Positions 46,313 through 55,594 of a stretch of DNA of 64,000 nucleotides are shown one piece after another. This DNA comes from Enterococcus sp. DIV1094. Lineage in GTDB: Bacteria; Bacillota; Bacilli; Lactobacillales; Enterococcaceae. The position numbers and the translations under genes are program-made. Every line of letters starts with the position of its first letter. Within the stretch, counting starts at the first letter, position 1. The stretch covers positions 1,384,001 through 1,448,000 of the forward strand of contig NZ_CP147250.1 in the NCBI RefSeq assembly GCF_017316305.2, given 5' to 3'. The notes beneath the pieces are model-generated. The model was not told the origin of the DNA and did not search any database. It worked only from the letters and a program-made list of their open reading frames with translations.

Positions 46313-47752
46313 ATGCTTCAAGGAACAAATCAAAAAATAATTCTTTGCTTTGGAGTAGATGAAAGTAATTTAGAACAACAGCTGGATGACAGAGAACTAA
46401 GGAAAAAAACAAATCCGTATGATCCATTAGTCTATACGGAAGAGCTGGTCGACCATCTGATCCAACAACCTTTTGAGAATTTCACTCTTCAATCTAAAGA
46501 GTTGATTGACCAAATAAAAGAAGTAAGCAACTATCCACTATGGGAAGATATCCAAGCCATCATGATTGATGATCCAAGGTTTCAGTTACACAGGATCTAC
46601 TCGGAACAGTTTCTTGAGGAGTATCAACAATACAAGGAAACGGAACAATTTGCCAATCATCCACTGAAGAATACGTTGATGTATAGTTTACGAATGCAAT
46701 TATTAAAAAACACAGAATTATTAATGATTGAAGTTGCGAAAAAGCGAAGTGATCTTGTCATCTGGATGCCTCTAGATTCTTATTGTGGAAATTTTTCAGC
46801 GACGATCGAAGGGAAGCAAAACGGATATACAGATTTTACGTTACGCAGTTTATATCATGAAAAAGACAAGCTCAAAGCTTCAATTGTCTTTTGGGAGAAT
46901 GGACAAATCGTCCCAGCTCCTTGGGAAAGGGGAAGAAATGCTAGATTATGGAGAAGTTGTGTAGAGAATGATTGGAGAAAATCATCGAATATTTCCACTT
47001 CTGAAAGGAATCTTCTAATCTACGGCTTACGAGTAGCACGTATCCACTTTAACTATGAAGATCAGGTTTTACTGAAGCACTTCAACTATAAGGAGATAAA
47101 TGATTTTAATATCGATAAGTATAATGATATTTTAATGGAGAGTATTTTTGAACAGTTAAAACATTGTCCTACAGAAAAAAGTAGAGAAGAATTTTTTAGT
47201 AATTGGATTTATTACATACCTGAAAAAGACCGCTATTTACCATTGTGGGAAACCTATTATCGCGTTACAAAGACGATTGAAAAATTCCAATTAAAAAATA
47301 TTTTTAAAAAAGTCATTTCAGAAGACTATACTCAATTTGATTGTCCAGAGATCAGGCAACACTTCATAAAAAAAGGTTGCAAAATAGGGCTAGAACTTAC
47401 TTTGTTGACTGGAAATATAACGATTATCTTTCTGCGAGATGAACTTTGTGACTTAAGAGTAGTCAAAAAAGTCTCCAGTATTACTGGAAGTGAACTCCGA
47501 TACATGTATCGAAACTGGGAGCGATTCAAGCATCAAGTCGTCTTTATCGAAAACAAAAAATTTGTCCCTCCTCCATGGGAAGATGATACTAAATTATGGG
47601 CGACATATAAGCCTAAGTCGAGAAGTGCAACTCAAAAAGAAGCGTGTACGCCTAAGGATAAAAAAGATTTTAAGCAAATAAAAGGATATGCCCAGACAAC
47701 TATTCGCTCGCAAAGTAAACAAAGAATCAGTGTAAAGGAGCATTGTCGCTGA
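46313..47752 (+). CDS. Unknown protein with duplicated LDS/PPWE module (paralogue 1)
   Basis: No recognised family; 479 residues, soluble, no signal peptide. It consists of two diverged copies of a module of about 200 residues. Each copy starts with a short strand (KIILCFG; NLLIYG at about 232), passes a helical middle, and ends in a beta-rich part: LVIWMPLDS (about 152) to IVPAPWE (201), and ITIIFLRDE (about 371) to FVPPPWED (419). The same double module forms the centre of paralogue 2. The last 55 residues are a basic, low-complexity tail. GAGGGG precedes the ATG. First gene of the island; 78 nt separate it from paralogue 2. Confidence 0.7.
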   Translation: MLQGTNQKIILCFGVDESNLEQQLDDRELRKKTNPYDPLVYTEELVDHLIQQPFENFTLQSKELIDQIKEVSNYPLWEDIQAIMIDDPRFQLHRIYSEQFLEEYQQYKETEQFANHPLKNTLMYSLRMQLLKNTELLMIEVAKKRSDLVIWMPLDSYCGNFSATIEGKQNGYTDFTLRSLYHEKDKLKASIVFWENGQIVPAPWERGRNARLWRSCVENDWRKSSNISTSERNLLIYGLRVARIHFNYEDQVLLKHFNYKEINDFNIDKYNDILMESIFEQLKHCPTEKSREEFFSNWIYYIPEKDRYLPLWETYYRVTKTIEKFQLKNIFKKVISEDYTQFDCPEIRQHFIKKGCKIGLELTLLTGNITIIFLRDELCDLRVVKKVSSITGSELRYMYRNWERFKHQVVFIENKKFVPPPWEDDTKLWATYKPKSRSATQKEACTPKDKKDFKQIKGYAQTTIRSQSKQRISVKEHCR

Positions 47753-47830
47753 CTTAAAATCAAATCATACATATGCGTAGATACAATTGAAACAAACAAA
47801 TGAAAAATAACAATAATTTGGAGGTTGTCT

Positions 47831-50800
47831 ATGTCGGATCAAACAACGAATGATTTAAAAAAAAGAATAGATATGCTAGCTTTGACATTATCTTTAAAAA
47901 ATAATGATCAAAGTTTTGGTAGTAACGGAGATTATACTTTACTCTTTTCAACGTATATTCAAATGTTGAAGCATGATCAAGATGATTTTTTTCTTGAAAT
48001 AGAAAACAGAAAAAAAGTCATCCAATCGTTGGAACGGACTAAATCATTTTATCAATTTGAGAAGAAAGAACAGCTGCAAGAACTATTCGAAAAAATGGGT
48101 AATAATGATTCGACTGATTTTATGATTTTCCCTTCCAAATGTTATATGGATGGAGGGAGAGAAGCGCACACAATCGGTTTAACCGTGTATAAAAAAAATG
48201 ATGAGTTTATCGTGGTAGGGACTGACAAAGTTAAATTTTTCCATGAGGAAAATGTCTTTTATTATAAAGTTCCTAAGACAAAAATCGATCAATTGAGTAA
48301 ACTATTTTTCATAGAGCGTAGCCAAGAATATCGAAAAGCAGCTTCTGTATTAGAAGATTTGGAGACTCTTTCAACTAAAGGTGTAAAAAAAATCTCAAGT
48401 ATGTCATTTAAGGATCAAACTGTTGCAAATTGTACGGTGACAGAAATCGAAGCAACATTACGGACGACTTTATTCAATTGTAGAACTGATATTTTTTCTT
48501 TAGATGATACTCAAATAGTAACACCAAAATGGCACCCGAGACGCCCAGACTCCACTTTAGAGATGCGTAGAAGATTTGCGACTGCTTTAAAGGGTCCAAA
48601 TCCAGAGTGGAATCAACAGGTGGATCATATTTTTGACTATTATTTATGTCGAAAAACGCTGTTTGGAAAGTATCCTTTACCTGGTATCGATCGAAAAGCG
48701 ACTTGGTGGTATCAAAGAATCAAGTTTCTTTTTAAGTATGACCCTTATATTGTAGAAATAAGAAAAGGTAGCAGTCAGCTTCCGCATGTGGAAGAAGAGG
48801 AAGTACAAAAGACTTTAAATAAGAAAATTGAACCATTAGGTATTTTGCATGGACATAAGCTGACAGAACTCGAATTTAGTTTACTGAGAGAAACACACCT
48901 ATCAAATAAAAGAACTATTGACATCATCAATGCTCGACTGCCCTTTATCCAAATACCAACAGCCAAGGAGATTGCTCAACGAACAATTGTCGCTTGGGAA
49001 ACAAAGAATCTTGAAATCGAAGCTGAAATAAAGCGCAGAAAAGAGATTGGAAAAGAGACGCCAGAGTCAGTAGTTTCTACCAGAGATCTAATGCTTTTGG
49101 ATCAACTTCCACCGATTCATCCCGAAGATTTTGAGTTGAAGAAAGTAGTTATTTTTGGGGAGGATCAAGAGAAAGCGCAATTAGTCGGAAATCTAGATAA
49201 CTTGATAGAGCGAAAACAGCTTTTCCCATATGATCCAAAATATTATACAGAAGAAATGTATAAAATGTTAACAGCGTCTATGTTCAAGGAAAGTGACGTA
49301 AAAACTCCTGCTTTTCATAAAATAATAAATAATGCAACACAGGAGTATAGTTTTTGGAAAGAGATCAGTCAGGTCGTAACTTCAGAATCAGGGTTGCGAT
49401 TAATTGATCTTTATCCCCCACAAATGAGGGGGATTTGGCGTCAATACGAACAAATAAAAAGATTTGCAAATCAACCGGTAATTGAGTATATGGAGGACAG
49501 AGGTAAAGTACCTTTAATGAATCGTGCAGAATCCATTTTCATTGCCGTCTCAAAAATATATGAGGATTTTGAAATTTGGGTGCCATTGGATTCCCGTATT
49601 AAACAAATCGATCAGACAATCAATGGAGAACGAAATGATGTATTCGATATTAGCTTACGGGAGTTATATCATCAACGAAACCGGATCAAAGCAGAAGTTG
49701 TTTTTTTTGAAAATGGGCAAAGAGTTGCCCCACCTTGGGAACTAAAACCAGAACGGTGGAAGTCATGCCAAAAAGATCACATCGACAGACTCAATGAAAT
49801 CAGTCATATTGAAAAAACAGTACTTGTTTATGGGACGCCAGAAGCACGAGAGATGCTTAGCAATAATCATTTCCTCATAAAAAATATTCAAGGTAGATCG
49901 ATCGTTGAAATGGATGTAGATAGATACAGTAAATTAGTTGTAGATACATTTTTTGAAAGAGCTAAAGAGCAAAGGGATAAGGGGGAATTTAAGAACTTTT
50001 TGGAGAATTGGCACAGATTAGTAGCAAATGAAAATGATTTTCCTTTATTAGGAAAGTACTATCATATTTCACAAGCTCATGAAAAACTTCAATTGAAGAC
50101 AATTTTCGATCCCAATAATTTTGAGGAATACCAAAAGTATACAAAAGCCGAGATACAAGAGAAATTTGCAAATAAAGGACGGAAAATAGGACTCGAAATG
50201 GTGGCTGCCACGTCAGATATGCTCATTTATTTTCCATTAGACTCTGTAAATATGTTTGACGTTGTACATAAAAAAGAAAATAGCACAGGCAGTGACCTTC
50301 GCTATCTTTATCGAAATTGGGATCGCTTTAAAGAAAAAGTCGTATTTATCAAGGAGGAGAAATTAGTGAAAGCACCTTGGGAAGAGAAACACGAAATATG
50401 GAAAAACTATGTACCAAAATCAATCAACAAGAATACCCCTTCATATGTTGAGTCTTCCGATACAGTAGCACCCCAAAAAGCAACGTTGGAAGTCCTGCAA
50501 CCGCTAAGTGAAGAATCCAAAAAATATGATGGGACATTCACTACGATAGATAAGATAAAACTACAAAAAGCCAACGTGTTACTAAATGATTCGCTCGAGG
50601 ATTTCAATCGAGCTGTTACCCAATCAACCACTGTAGTAAAAGAAGATCAGGTGGTAGTAACTTCAATGAATTCAATTGAAAAAACAAGTAAAATCGATAG
50701 TCCAAAAAGTCATTTGACTGAGGAAGGAATCATCCAGAATAAGAAAGAGCATGTGCATCAAACAATGACTGAAATTAAGACGTTCGAAAATATAAGCACT

Positions 50801-51196
50801 ACGATCGAAACAATAACCCCTAAAGCGACTCCTGAACTGAATAGGAGCCAACCAAAAAAAACGATAGAAGTACTTATGGCACATGCTACTAATCAATCGA
50901 CGGAAAGAAGCCAAGTGCATCAACTCAGAATGACAGAACCAACTGATCATCGAACGAAAATGAGTAATCATGCTAATAAGAAGACTAATTATTTTAGCGA
51001 GATTGCATCTCTTATCAATCGTCCGGTAAAAAAAAGAGCAAACATGCCTACAAAAAATGTTGCGAATGAGAAAAAGGATAAAGGGAAATTTAGAATGGAC
51101 ACATTGTTAACTTGTTTTCAACCAACTAAATATAAAAAGAAACATGCAACTCAACAAGCAACAAAATATCCGCACAAGACAATGGCGGAACGTTGA
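47831..51196 (+). CDS. Large protein: putative clan-CE cysteine enzyme domain plus duplicated module (paralogue 2)
   Basis: 1121 residues, no signal peptide. Residues 1-400 match the N-terminal domain of paralogues 3 and 4 and carry the conserved His113 (AHTIGLTVYKK), Asp132 (GTDK), Gln196 and Cys201 (QTVANCTVTEIEA). This is the order and H-D spacing (19) of YopJ/Ulp1-like enzymes. Residues about 436-850 are the doubled module of paralogue 1 (WVPLDS near 583, PPWE near 634; YFPLDS near 802, APWE near 848). Residues 850-1121 are a Thr/Lys-rich, probably disordered tail. TTTGGAGG lies before ATG 47831. Function unknown; an effector or toxin-like enzyme is inferred. Confidence 0.7.
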   Translation: MSDQTTNDLKKRIDMLALTLSLKNNDQSFGSNGDYTLLFSTYIQMLKHDQDDFFLEIENRKKVIQSLERTKSFYQFEKKEQLQELFEKMGNNDSTDFMIFPSKCYMDGGREAHTIGLTVYKKNDEFIVVGTDKVKFFHEENVFYYKVPKTKIDQLSKLFFIERSQEYRKAASVLEDLETLSTKGVKKISSMSFKDQTVANCTVTEIEATLRTTLFNCRTDIFSLDDTQIVTPKWHPRRPDSTLEMRRRFATALKGPNPEWNQQVDHIFDYYLCRKTLFGKYPLPGIDRKATWWYQRIKFLFKYDPYIVEIRKGSSQLPHVEEEEVQKTLNKKIEPLGILHGHKLTELEFSLLRETHLSNKRTIDIINARLPFIQIPTAKEIAQRTIVAWETKNLEIEAEIKRRKEIGKETPESVVSTRDLMLLDQLPPIHPEDFELKKVVIFGEDQEKAQLVGNLDNLIERKQLFPYDPKYYTEEMYKMLTASMFKESDVKTPAFHKIINNATQEYSFWKEISQVVTSESGLRLIDLYPPQMRGIWRQYEQIKRFANQPVIEYMEDRGKVPLMNRAESIFIAVSKIYEDFEIWVPLDSRIKQIDQTINGERNDVFDISLRELYHQRNRIKAEVVFFENGQRVAPPWELKPERWKSCQKDHIDRLNEISHIEKTVLVYGTPEAREMLSNNHFLIKNIQGRSIVEMDVDRYSKLVVDTFFERAKEQRDKGEFKNFLENWHRLVANENDFPLLGKYYHISQAHEKLQLKTIFDPNNFEEYQKYTKAEIQEKFANKGRKIGLEMVAATSDMLIYFPLDSVNMFDVVHKKENSTGSDLRYLYRNWDRFKEKVVFIKEEKLVKAPWEEKHEIWKNYVPKSINKNTPSYVESSDTVAPQKATLEVLQPLSEESKKYDGTFTTIDKIKLQKANVLLNDSLEDFNRAVTQSTTVVKEDQVVVTSMNSIEKTSKIDSPKSHLTEEGIIQNKKEHVHQTMTEIKTFENISTTIETITPKATPELNRSQPKKTIEVLMAHATNQSTERSQVHQLRMTEPTDHRTKMSNHANKKTNYFSEIASLINRPVKKRANMPTKNVANEKKDKGKFRMDTLLTCFQPTKYKKKHATQQATKYPHKTMAER

Positions 51197-51276
51197 TTAA
51201 CCGAGGCTTTATCCTCATTTAACATGAAAAAAGCGAGGATAAAGTAATGCGATCAAATAAAAATTTGGAGGACGAG

Positions 51277-53118
51277 ATGTCAGATAAAACGATGAATGAA
51301 AACAGCAATGATTTTAAAGAAAGAGTAGAGATGCTTGCAGAAGCTTTGTCATTGAAAGGAAGCGAAACTGAGTTTAATATAGGGGATAATCGTTTGTTGT
51401 TCTCAACTTATATAAAAATGATCGAAAGTGATCAAGACGAATTTTTTATAGAAAAAGATCACAAACATAAAATCATCAATTCCTTAAAAAATACACTTTC
51501 CGTTTATGATTCTCAAGAAAGTGAAAGTATAAAAAATATGTTTGAAAAGCTGAAGAATAATGATCCGACAGATTTTGTGCTCGTTCCAGTATTTTTCTTT
51601 CCTGGGGACTATAGGAAAGAGCTCGCTCATGTTTGCGGGTTTACAGTATATAAAAAAGATGAACAGTTTATCGTTCTAAAGGTGGATAAGCAACGCTTAT
51701 TTGATGGATATACTGCTTCATATTTTGAAATTCCTGCAAACAATAGTAAGGAGTTAGGCGAATTATTCTTTCAGGAGCGTGATAGTTGGCAGAAGGAGCC
51801 ATTTTACATATTCAATGAACTTGCGAAACTTTCAACTAGCAATAAAACGATCCCCATACCAGCTATAGAAATGAAAGAGCAAACGACGACTAATTGTGGA
51901 GTCAATGAAATCGAAGCTTCGTTAAAAACAATACTATTTAATTGTCGAACGGATATATTTTCTTTAGATAAAGATACCCCAATAACACCTACTTGGAATC
52001 CAAAGTATTGGGAAGCGATAGTAGAAATGCGTCGCCGATTTCTCGATGCTTTGAAAGGAAAGAATATCGAACAAAATAAAAACTTGGATCATATTTTTCA
52101 TTTTTATCTATACCGCAAAGGGAAACTGGTTGAAAAGCCTGGATTTGATGCTGCTTTGAGCAGTTCTGGTTGGTATCGGAGAATACGCAATCTCTATTCT
52201 GAGGATCCATACATTCCGATAATGCTTGATAATAATGGAGATATCCCGTCTACATATGATAAATCTTTGCTAGAGAAAAATAGTAAGATTATAGAACCAC
52301 CAGGTGCATGGGGAGGACAAGGAATCCAAACATTTGATCTATTTGAATTGGAAGGCTTCAAGGCATATTTGACTCGTAAAATACAAATATATAAAGAGCG
52401 GCTACCTCACATAAACATTCCAATAGCAAAAGAAATGATAGAGCATGTTGCCACTAAACTTGAAGAAAAAAAACAAGAAATAGAAGTAGCACTACATAAA
52501 CGTTCAGAAATCGAATTAATGAAGAAAAATGAGAAAGAAAAACAGACAGTAGGCACTGTTGAAAAAGCGAAAAAAGTGGATACAGAAAAAAAATCCGATA
52601 CAGTAACAAAGGAGACAAAGAATGAAAGGACTGAAGAAAAAAGGTCTAGTCTCAAATCTGTAAGGGAACATGCAGTTATACATGCTCAAAGACTCACAAC
52701 AATCAATAGGGAAAAAATGAAACAAACTAAACAGCCATCTGATCAAATGAAAAATAGGGTAACGGAAACCCAACAGAATATGTTGTGGGAGGATGCTAAA
52801 AATCGTACAACAATCAAGCCGAATAAAATGAAACAATCTGAACAAGTGAAAGTTAACGTAACGGAAAAGACAGAAAGCGTGTCGTGGGAAGAGTCTAAGA
52901 AGAAAAATATAGCTAGTTGTTTTGCTTTTTTACGTTCATTGAACCCCTTTACTAAAAAAGCCGAATATTCATACGTGAGATTGGGGATTCCAGAGCAAGA
53001 AAGTGCTAAAAAAGTAAAATTTTCAACATTGTTCCAACGTTTTCAGACAAATAAAAAGAAACCAGATCCGACAAGTCAGCGCCCCGCTAGACAGCAGCCG
53101 ATGAATATTTCTAGATAG
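51277..53118 (+). CDS. Putative clan-CE cysteine enzyme (paralogue 3)
   Basis: 613 residues with no signal peptide. The N-terminal domain (about 1-400) has His118 (AHVCGFTVYKK), Asp137 (KVDK), Gln202 and Cys207 (QTTTNCGVNEIEA), conserved in all three relatives. After a helical part (about 330-420, YLTRKIQIYKERLPHINIPI), the C-terminal 190 residues are highly charged and contain a tandem repeat of about 36 residues (TTINREKMKQ ... / TTIKPNKMKQ ...). The basic end is almost identical to that of paralogue 4. GGAGGACGAG supports ATG 51277. Probably cotranscribed with paralogue 2 (80 nt gap). Confidence 0.7.
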   Translation: MSDKTMNENSNDFKERVEMLAEALSLKGSETEFNIGDNRLLFSTYIKMIESDQDEFFIEKDHKHKIINSLKNTLSVYDSQESESIKNMFEKLKNNDPTDFVLVPVFFFPGDYRKELAHVCGFTVYKKDEQFIVLKVDKQRLFDGYTASYFEIPANNSKELGELFFQERDSWQKEPFYIFNELAKLSTSNKTIPIPAIEMKEQTTTNCGVNEIEASLKTILFNCRTDIFSLDKDTPITPTWNPKYWEAIVEMRRRFLDALKGKNIEQNKNLDHIFHFYLYRKGKLVEKPGFDAALSSSGWYRRIRNLYSEDPYIPIMLDNNGDIPSTYDKSLLEKNSKIIEPPGAWGGQGIQTFDLFELEGFKAYLTRKIQIYKERLPHINIPIAKEMIEHVATKLEEKKQEIEVALHKRSEIELMKKNEKEKQTVGTVEKAKKVDTEKKSDTVTKETKNERTEEKRSSLKSVREHAVIHAQRLTTINREKMKQTKQPSDQMKNRVTETQQNMLWEDAKNRTTIKPNKMKQSEQVKVNVTEKTESVSWEESKKKNIASCFAFLRSLNPFTKKAEYSYVRLGIPEQESAKKVKFSTLFQRFQTNKKKPDPTSQRPARQQPMNISR

Positions 53119-53513
53119 TGATTGATATCCCGATTCGTTTTAATTGTGCCTAAAAATATATTATGAAGGGAAAATGGATCAACCGAGATAAACAGTAAAA
53201 GTATTCGTAGAACATGCTGATAATCAATCAAGAGATAGAAATCAAGTATACCAAATCAGAGTGACAGACCAACTGAACGCAAAGTGAAAACTAGTAATAA
53301 TGTTAAAAGAAGACTAATTTCTTTAGCGATATTGTATCAAGCTTCATAAAAAAAGAGCCATGCCTACAGAAGATGCGACGAAATGAGAGCACAGATATAT
53401 CGAAATCTCAGCACAAGGCAATGCTGTGAGGTTGAACAACCGAGACTATATTCTTGTTCAATGTGAAAAACGGAAATAATTGGAATGTTATTAATCAAAT
53501 TTTGGAGGGGACT
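53119..53513 (+). pseudogene. Remnant of a further paralogue-2-like gene
   Basis: The spacer between paralogues 3 and 4 is former coding sequence. From about 53185 to 53400 it matches the 3' end of paralogue 2 (about 50853-51070), with shared stretches such as GAACATGCTGATAATCAATC versus GCACATGCTACTAATCAATC and AAAAAGAGC(A)..ATGCCTACA, but with frameshifts and no long open frame. It shows that another copy once stood here and was mostly deleted. Confidence 0.65.
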
Positions 53514-55247
53514 ATGTCAAGCCAAGAAACCTTTGGAAATATGGGTGATTTTAAAGCGCGGATGGATATGCTTGCTTTAACGTTATCTTTGAAACGAAAC
53601 GATAAAAAATTTAATATACCACAAAATCGGCAATTACTACTATCCACATATATTAAAATGATTGAAAGTGATCAAGACAATTTCTTCACAGAAAAAGAAC
53701 AAAAACAAAAAATCATTACTTCATTAAAACACTCACTTGAGTTTAGTCGCCTCGAGACAAGTGAGAGTATACAAAATAGGTTTGAGCAGTTGAGGAATAA
53801 TGACTCAACAGATTTTCTACTGTTTTCAGTATCTTTCTTTCCAGGAGATTATCGTCAAGTTAATGGTCATGTTTGTGGGGTAGCAGTATATAAAAAAGAT
53901 GAGAATTTCGTCGTTTTAAAGGTAGATAAATTGCGATACTTTGATGGAGAGGCTGTCTCATATTTTGAAATTCCTATAAAAAACAGTCCAGAGTTAAGTC
54001 ATTTGCTTTTTCTAAGCAAGGATAGTATAAATTTAGTTCCTCATTACATATTCAAAGAGCTTACTAAACTTTCAGTTCATTATGGAACAACCCCAATAGC
54101 ATCCATAGAAATGAAGAAACAAACAACTGGTAACTGTGTAGTTACTGAAATTGAAGCATCGCTAAGAACGATACTATTTAATTGTAGACAGGATATCTTT
54201 GCTTTAGACAAAGACATCAAAGTAACGCCTAAATGGAACCTAAAACACCCAGATCCGACATTAGAAATGCGGAGGAGGTTTCATATTGCTACGAAAGGTG
54301 ATGATGTAAAAGAGAATAAAGTTTTGGATCACATATTCAATTATTATCTATTTCGTAAAGGGAAACATATGGAAAATCCTGCATCTGCTACTCATTTAAC
54401 AAGACTTGAATGGTATCAGTTGATTCGTGAGCTTTATGCTCAAGATCTATACATTTCGACAATCTTTGAGGTAGATGGATGTATCCCATCTACCTACAAT
54501 AAATCTCTGTTAAAAGAAAAAAGCAAAATTGGTGAACTGCTATTAGGATGGGAGAAACAAGGAATTCAAATGATTGATATACTTGCTTTGGAAACTGCCA
54601 AGTCTAAGATAACGTATAAAATCCAACTATACAAAGAACTTCTGATACACATAAGTATTCCCATAGCACAAGAAATGACAGAGTATCTTATCACTCAACT
54701 TGAAGAAAAAAAACAAGCAATAGAAGTAGAACTACATAAACGTCTAGAAATAGAAATAAAAAAGCAAAATGAGAAAATGATACGGACAGTGAATGTTGGT
54801 GATGAAGCGCAAAAAGACGATACAGAAAAAAATTCCGATACAGTAACAAAGGAGACAAAGAATGAAAGGACTGAAGAAAAAAGGTCTAGTCTCAAATCTA
54901 TAAGGGAAGATGCAGTTATACATGCTCAAAGACTTACAACAATCAAACCGAATAAAATGAAACAATCTGAACAAGTGAAAGTTAACGTAACGGAAAAGAC
55001 AGAAAGCGTGTCATGGGAAGAGTATAAGAAGAAAAATATAGCTAGTTGTTTTGCTTTTTTACGTTCATTGAACCCCTTTACTAAAAAAGCCGAATATTCA
55101 TACGTGAAATTGGGGATTCCAGAGCAAGAAAGTGCTAAAAAAGTAAAATTTTCAACATTGTTCCAACGTTTTCAGACAAATAAAAAGAAACCAGAGCCGA
55201 CAAGTCATCGCATCTCTAGACAGCAGCCGATGAATATTTCTAGATAG
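53514..55247 (+). CDS. Putative clan-CE cysteine enzyme (paralogue 4)
   Basis: 577 residues, closest relative of paralogue 3. The catalytic-type set is His119 (GHVCGVAVYKK), Asp138 (KVDK), Gln203 and Cys208 (QTTGNCVVTEIEA). Its C-terminal 140 residues are nearly identical to paralogue 3 at the DNA level (54832-55247 against 52600-53118), but one of the two 36-residue tandem repeats is missing. TTTGGAGGGG precedes ATG 53514. It is separated from paralogue 3 by a decayed copy, so a promoter of its own is possible. No signal peptide or membrane segment. Confidence 0.7.
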   Translation: MSSQETFGNMGDFKARMDMLALTLSLKRNDKKFNIPQNRQLLLSTYIKMIESDQDNFFTEKEQKQKIITSLKHSLEFSRLETSESIQNRFEQLRNNDSTDFLLFSVSFFPGDYRQVNGHVCGVAVYKKDENFVVLKVDKLRYFDGEAVSYFEIPIKNSPELSHLLFLSKDSINLVPHYIFKELTKLSVHYGTTPIASIEMKKQTTGNCVVTEIEASLRTILFNCRQDIFALDKDIKVTPKWNLKHPDPTLEMRRRFHIATKGDDVKENKVLDHIFNYYLFRKGKHMENPASATHLTRLEWYQLIRELYAQDLYISTIFEVDGCIPSTYNKSLLKEKSKIGELLLGWEKQGIQMIDILALETAKSKITYKIQLYKELLIHISIPIAQEMTEYLITQLEEKKQAIEVELHKRLEIEIKKQNEKMIRTVNVGDEAQKDDTEKNSDTVTKETKNERTEEKRSSLKSIREDAVIHAQRLTTIKPNKMKQSEQVKVNVTEKTESVSWEEYKKKNIASCFAFLRSLNPFTKKAEYSYVKLGIPEQESAKKVKFSTLFQRFQTNKKKPEPTSHRISRQQPMNISR

Positions 55248-55530
55248 TAACATCTCCACTCGTTTTGATTTGAGTCAAAGAGGGGATAAAAAGAGAAAGC
55301 TTACAAAAAATGCAACAAGACATGCGAAGTAAAAATCAGGAATGGTCCCAACAGAAGAAATAAACCAAGAGAAGACAATGAGCAAAGAAATAGAGAGACG
55401 ACGATCGACAAGGGAAAGGTAGAACTATCATTGGACCAGTCGGTAAACAAACAGTTACCGTTAGTTTGAATATTCCAATGTATCAATCAAAAAATAAGTA
55501 GAAACGAGTTGCCAAAATAGGTGATGACAG
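55248..55530 (+). pseudogene. Unassigned coding remnants after paralogue 4
   Basis: Short protein-like pieces in different frames, for example SLQKMQQDMRSKNQEWSQQ (about 55301-55362) and GPVGKQTVTVSLNIPMYQSK up to TAG at about 55500. None has a start with a ribosome site. The source is not recognised; the region looks like an eroded end of the island. Confidence 0.35.
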
Positions 55531-55580
55531 AAAAATAAACAGAGAAAAGCAGGTAGAACTGCCAATCTCTGTTTATTTTT
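55531..55580. terminator. Bidirectional terminator between the island and def
   Basis: AAAATAAACAGAGA pairs with TCTCTGTTTATTTT, with T-runs in both directions. It serves def on the minus strand. Confidence 0.85.
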
Positions 55581-55594
55581 GATAGTATCCTTTA

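Noticed and set aside
46313..55247. Polymorphic toxin/LXG or type VII secretion substrate island
   Set aside because: No LXG or WXG100 domain, no signal peptide and no secretion genes are near; the conserved residues point to a clan-CE-like enzyme instead.
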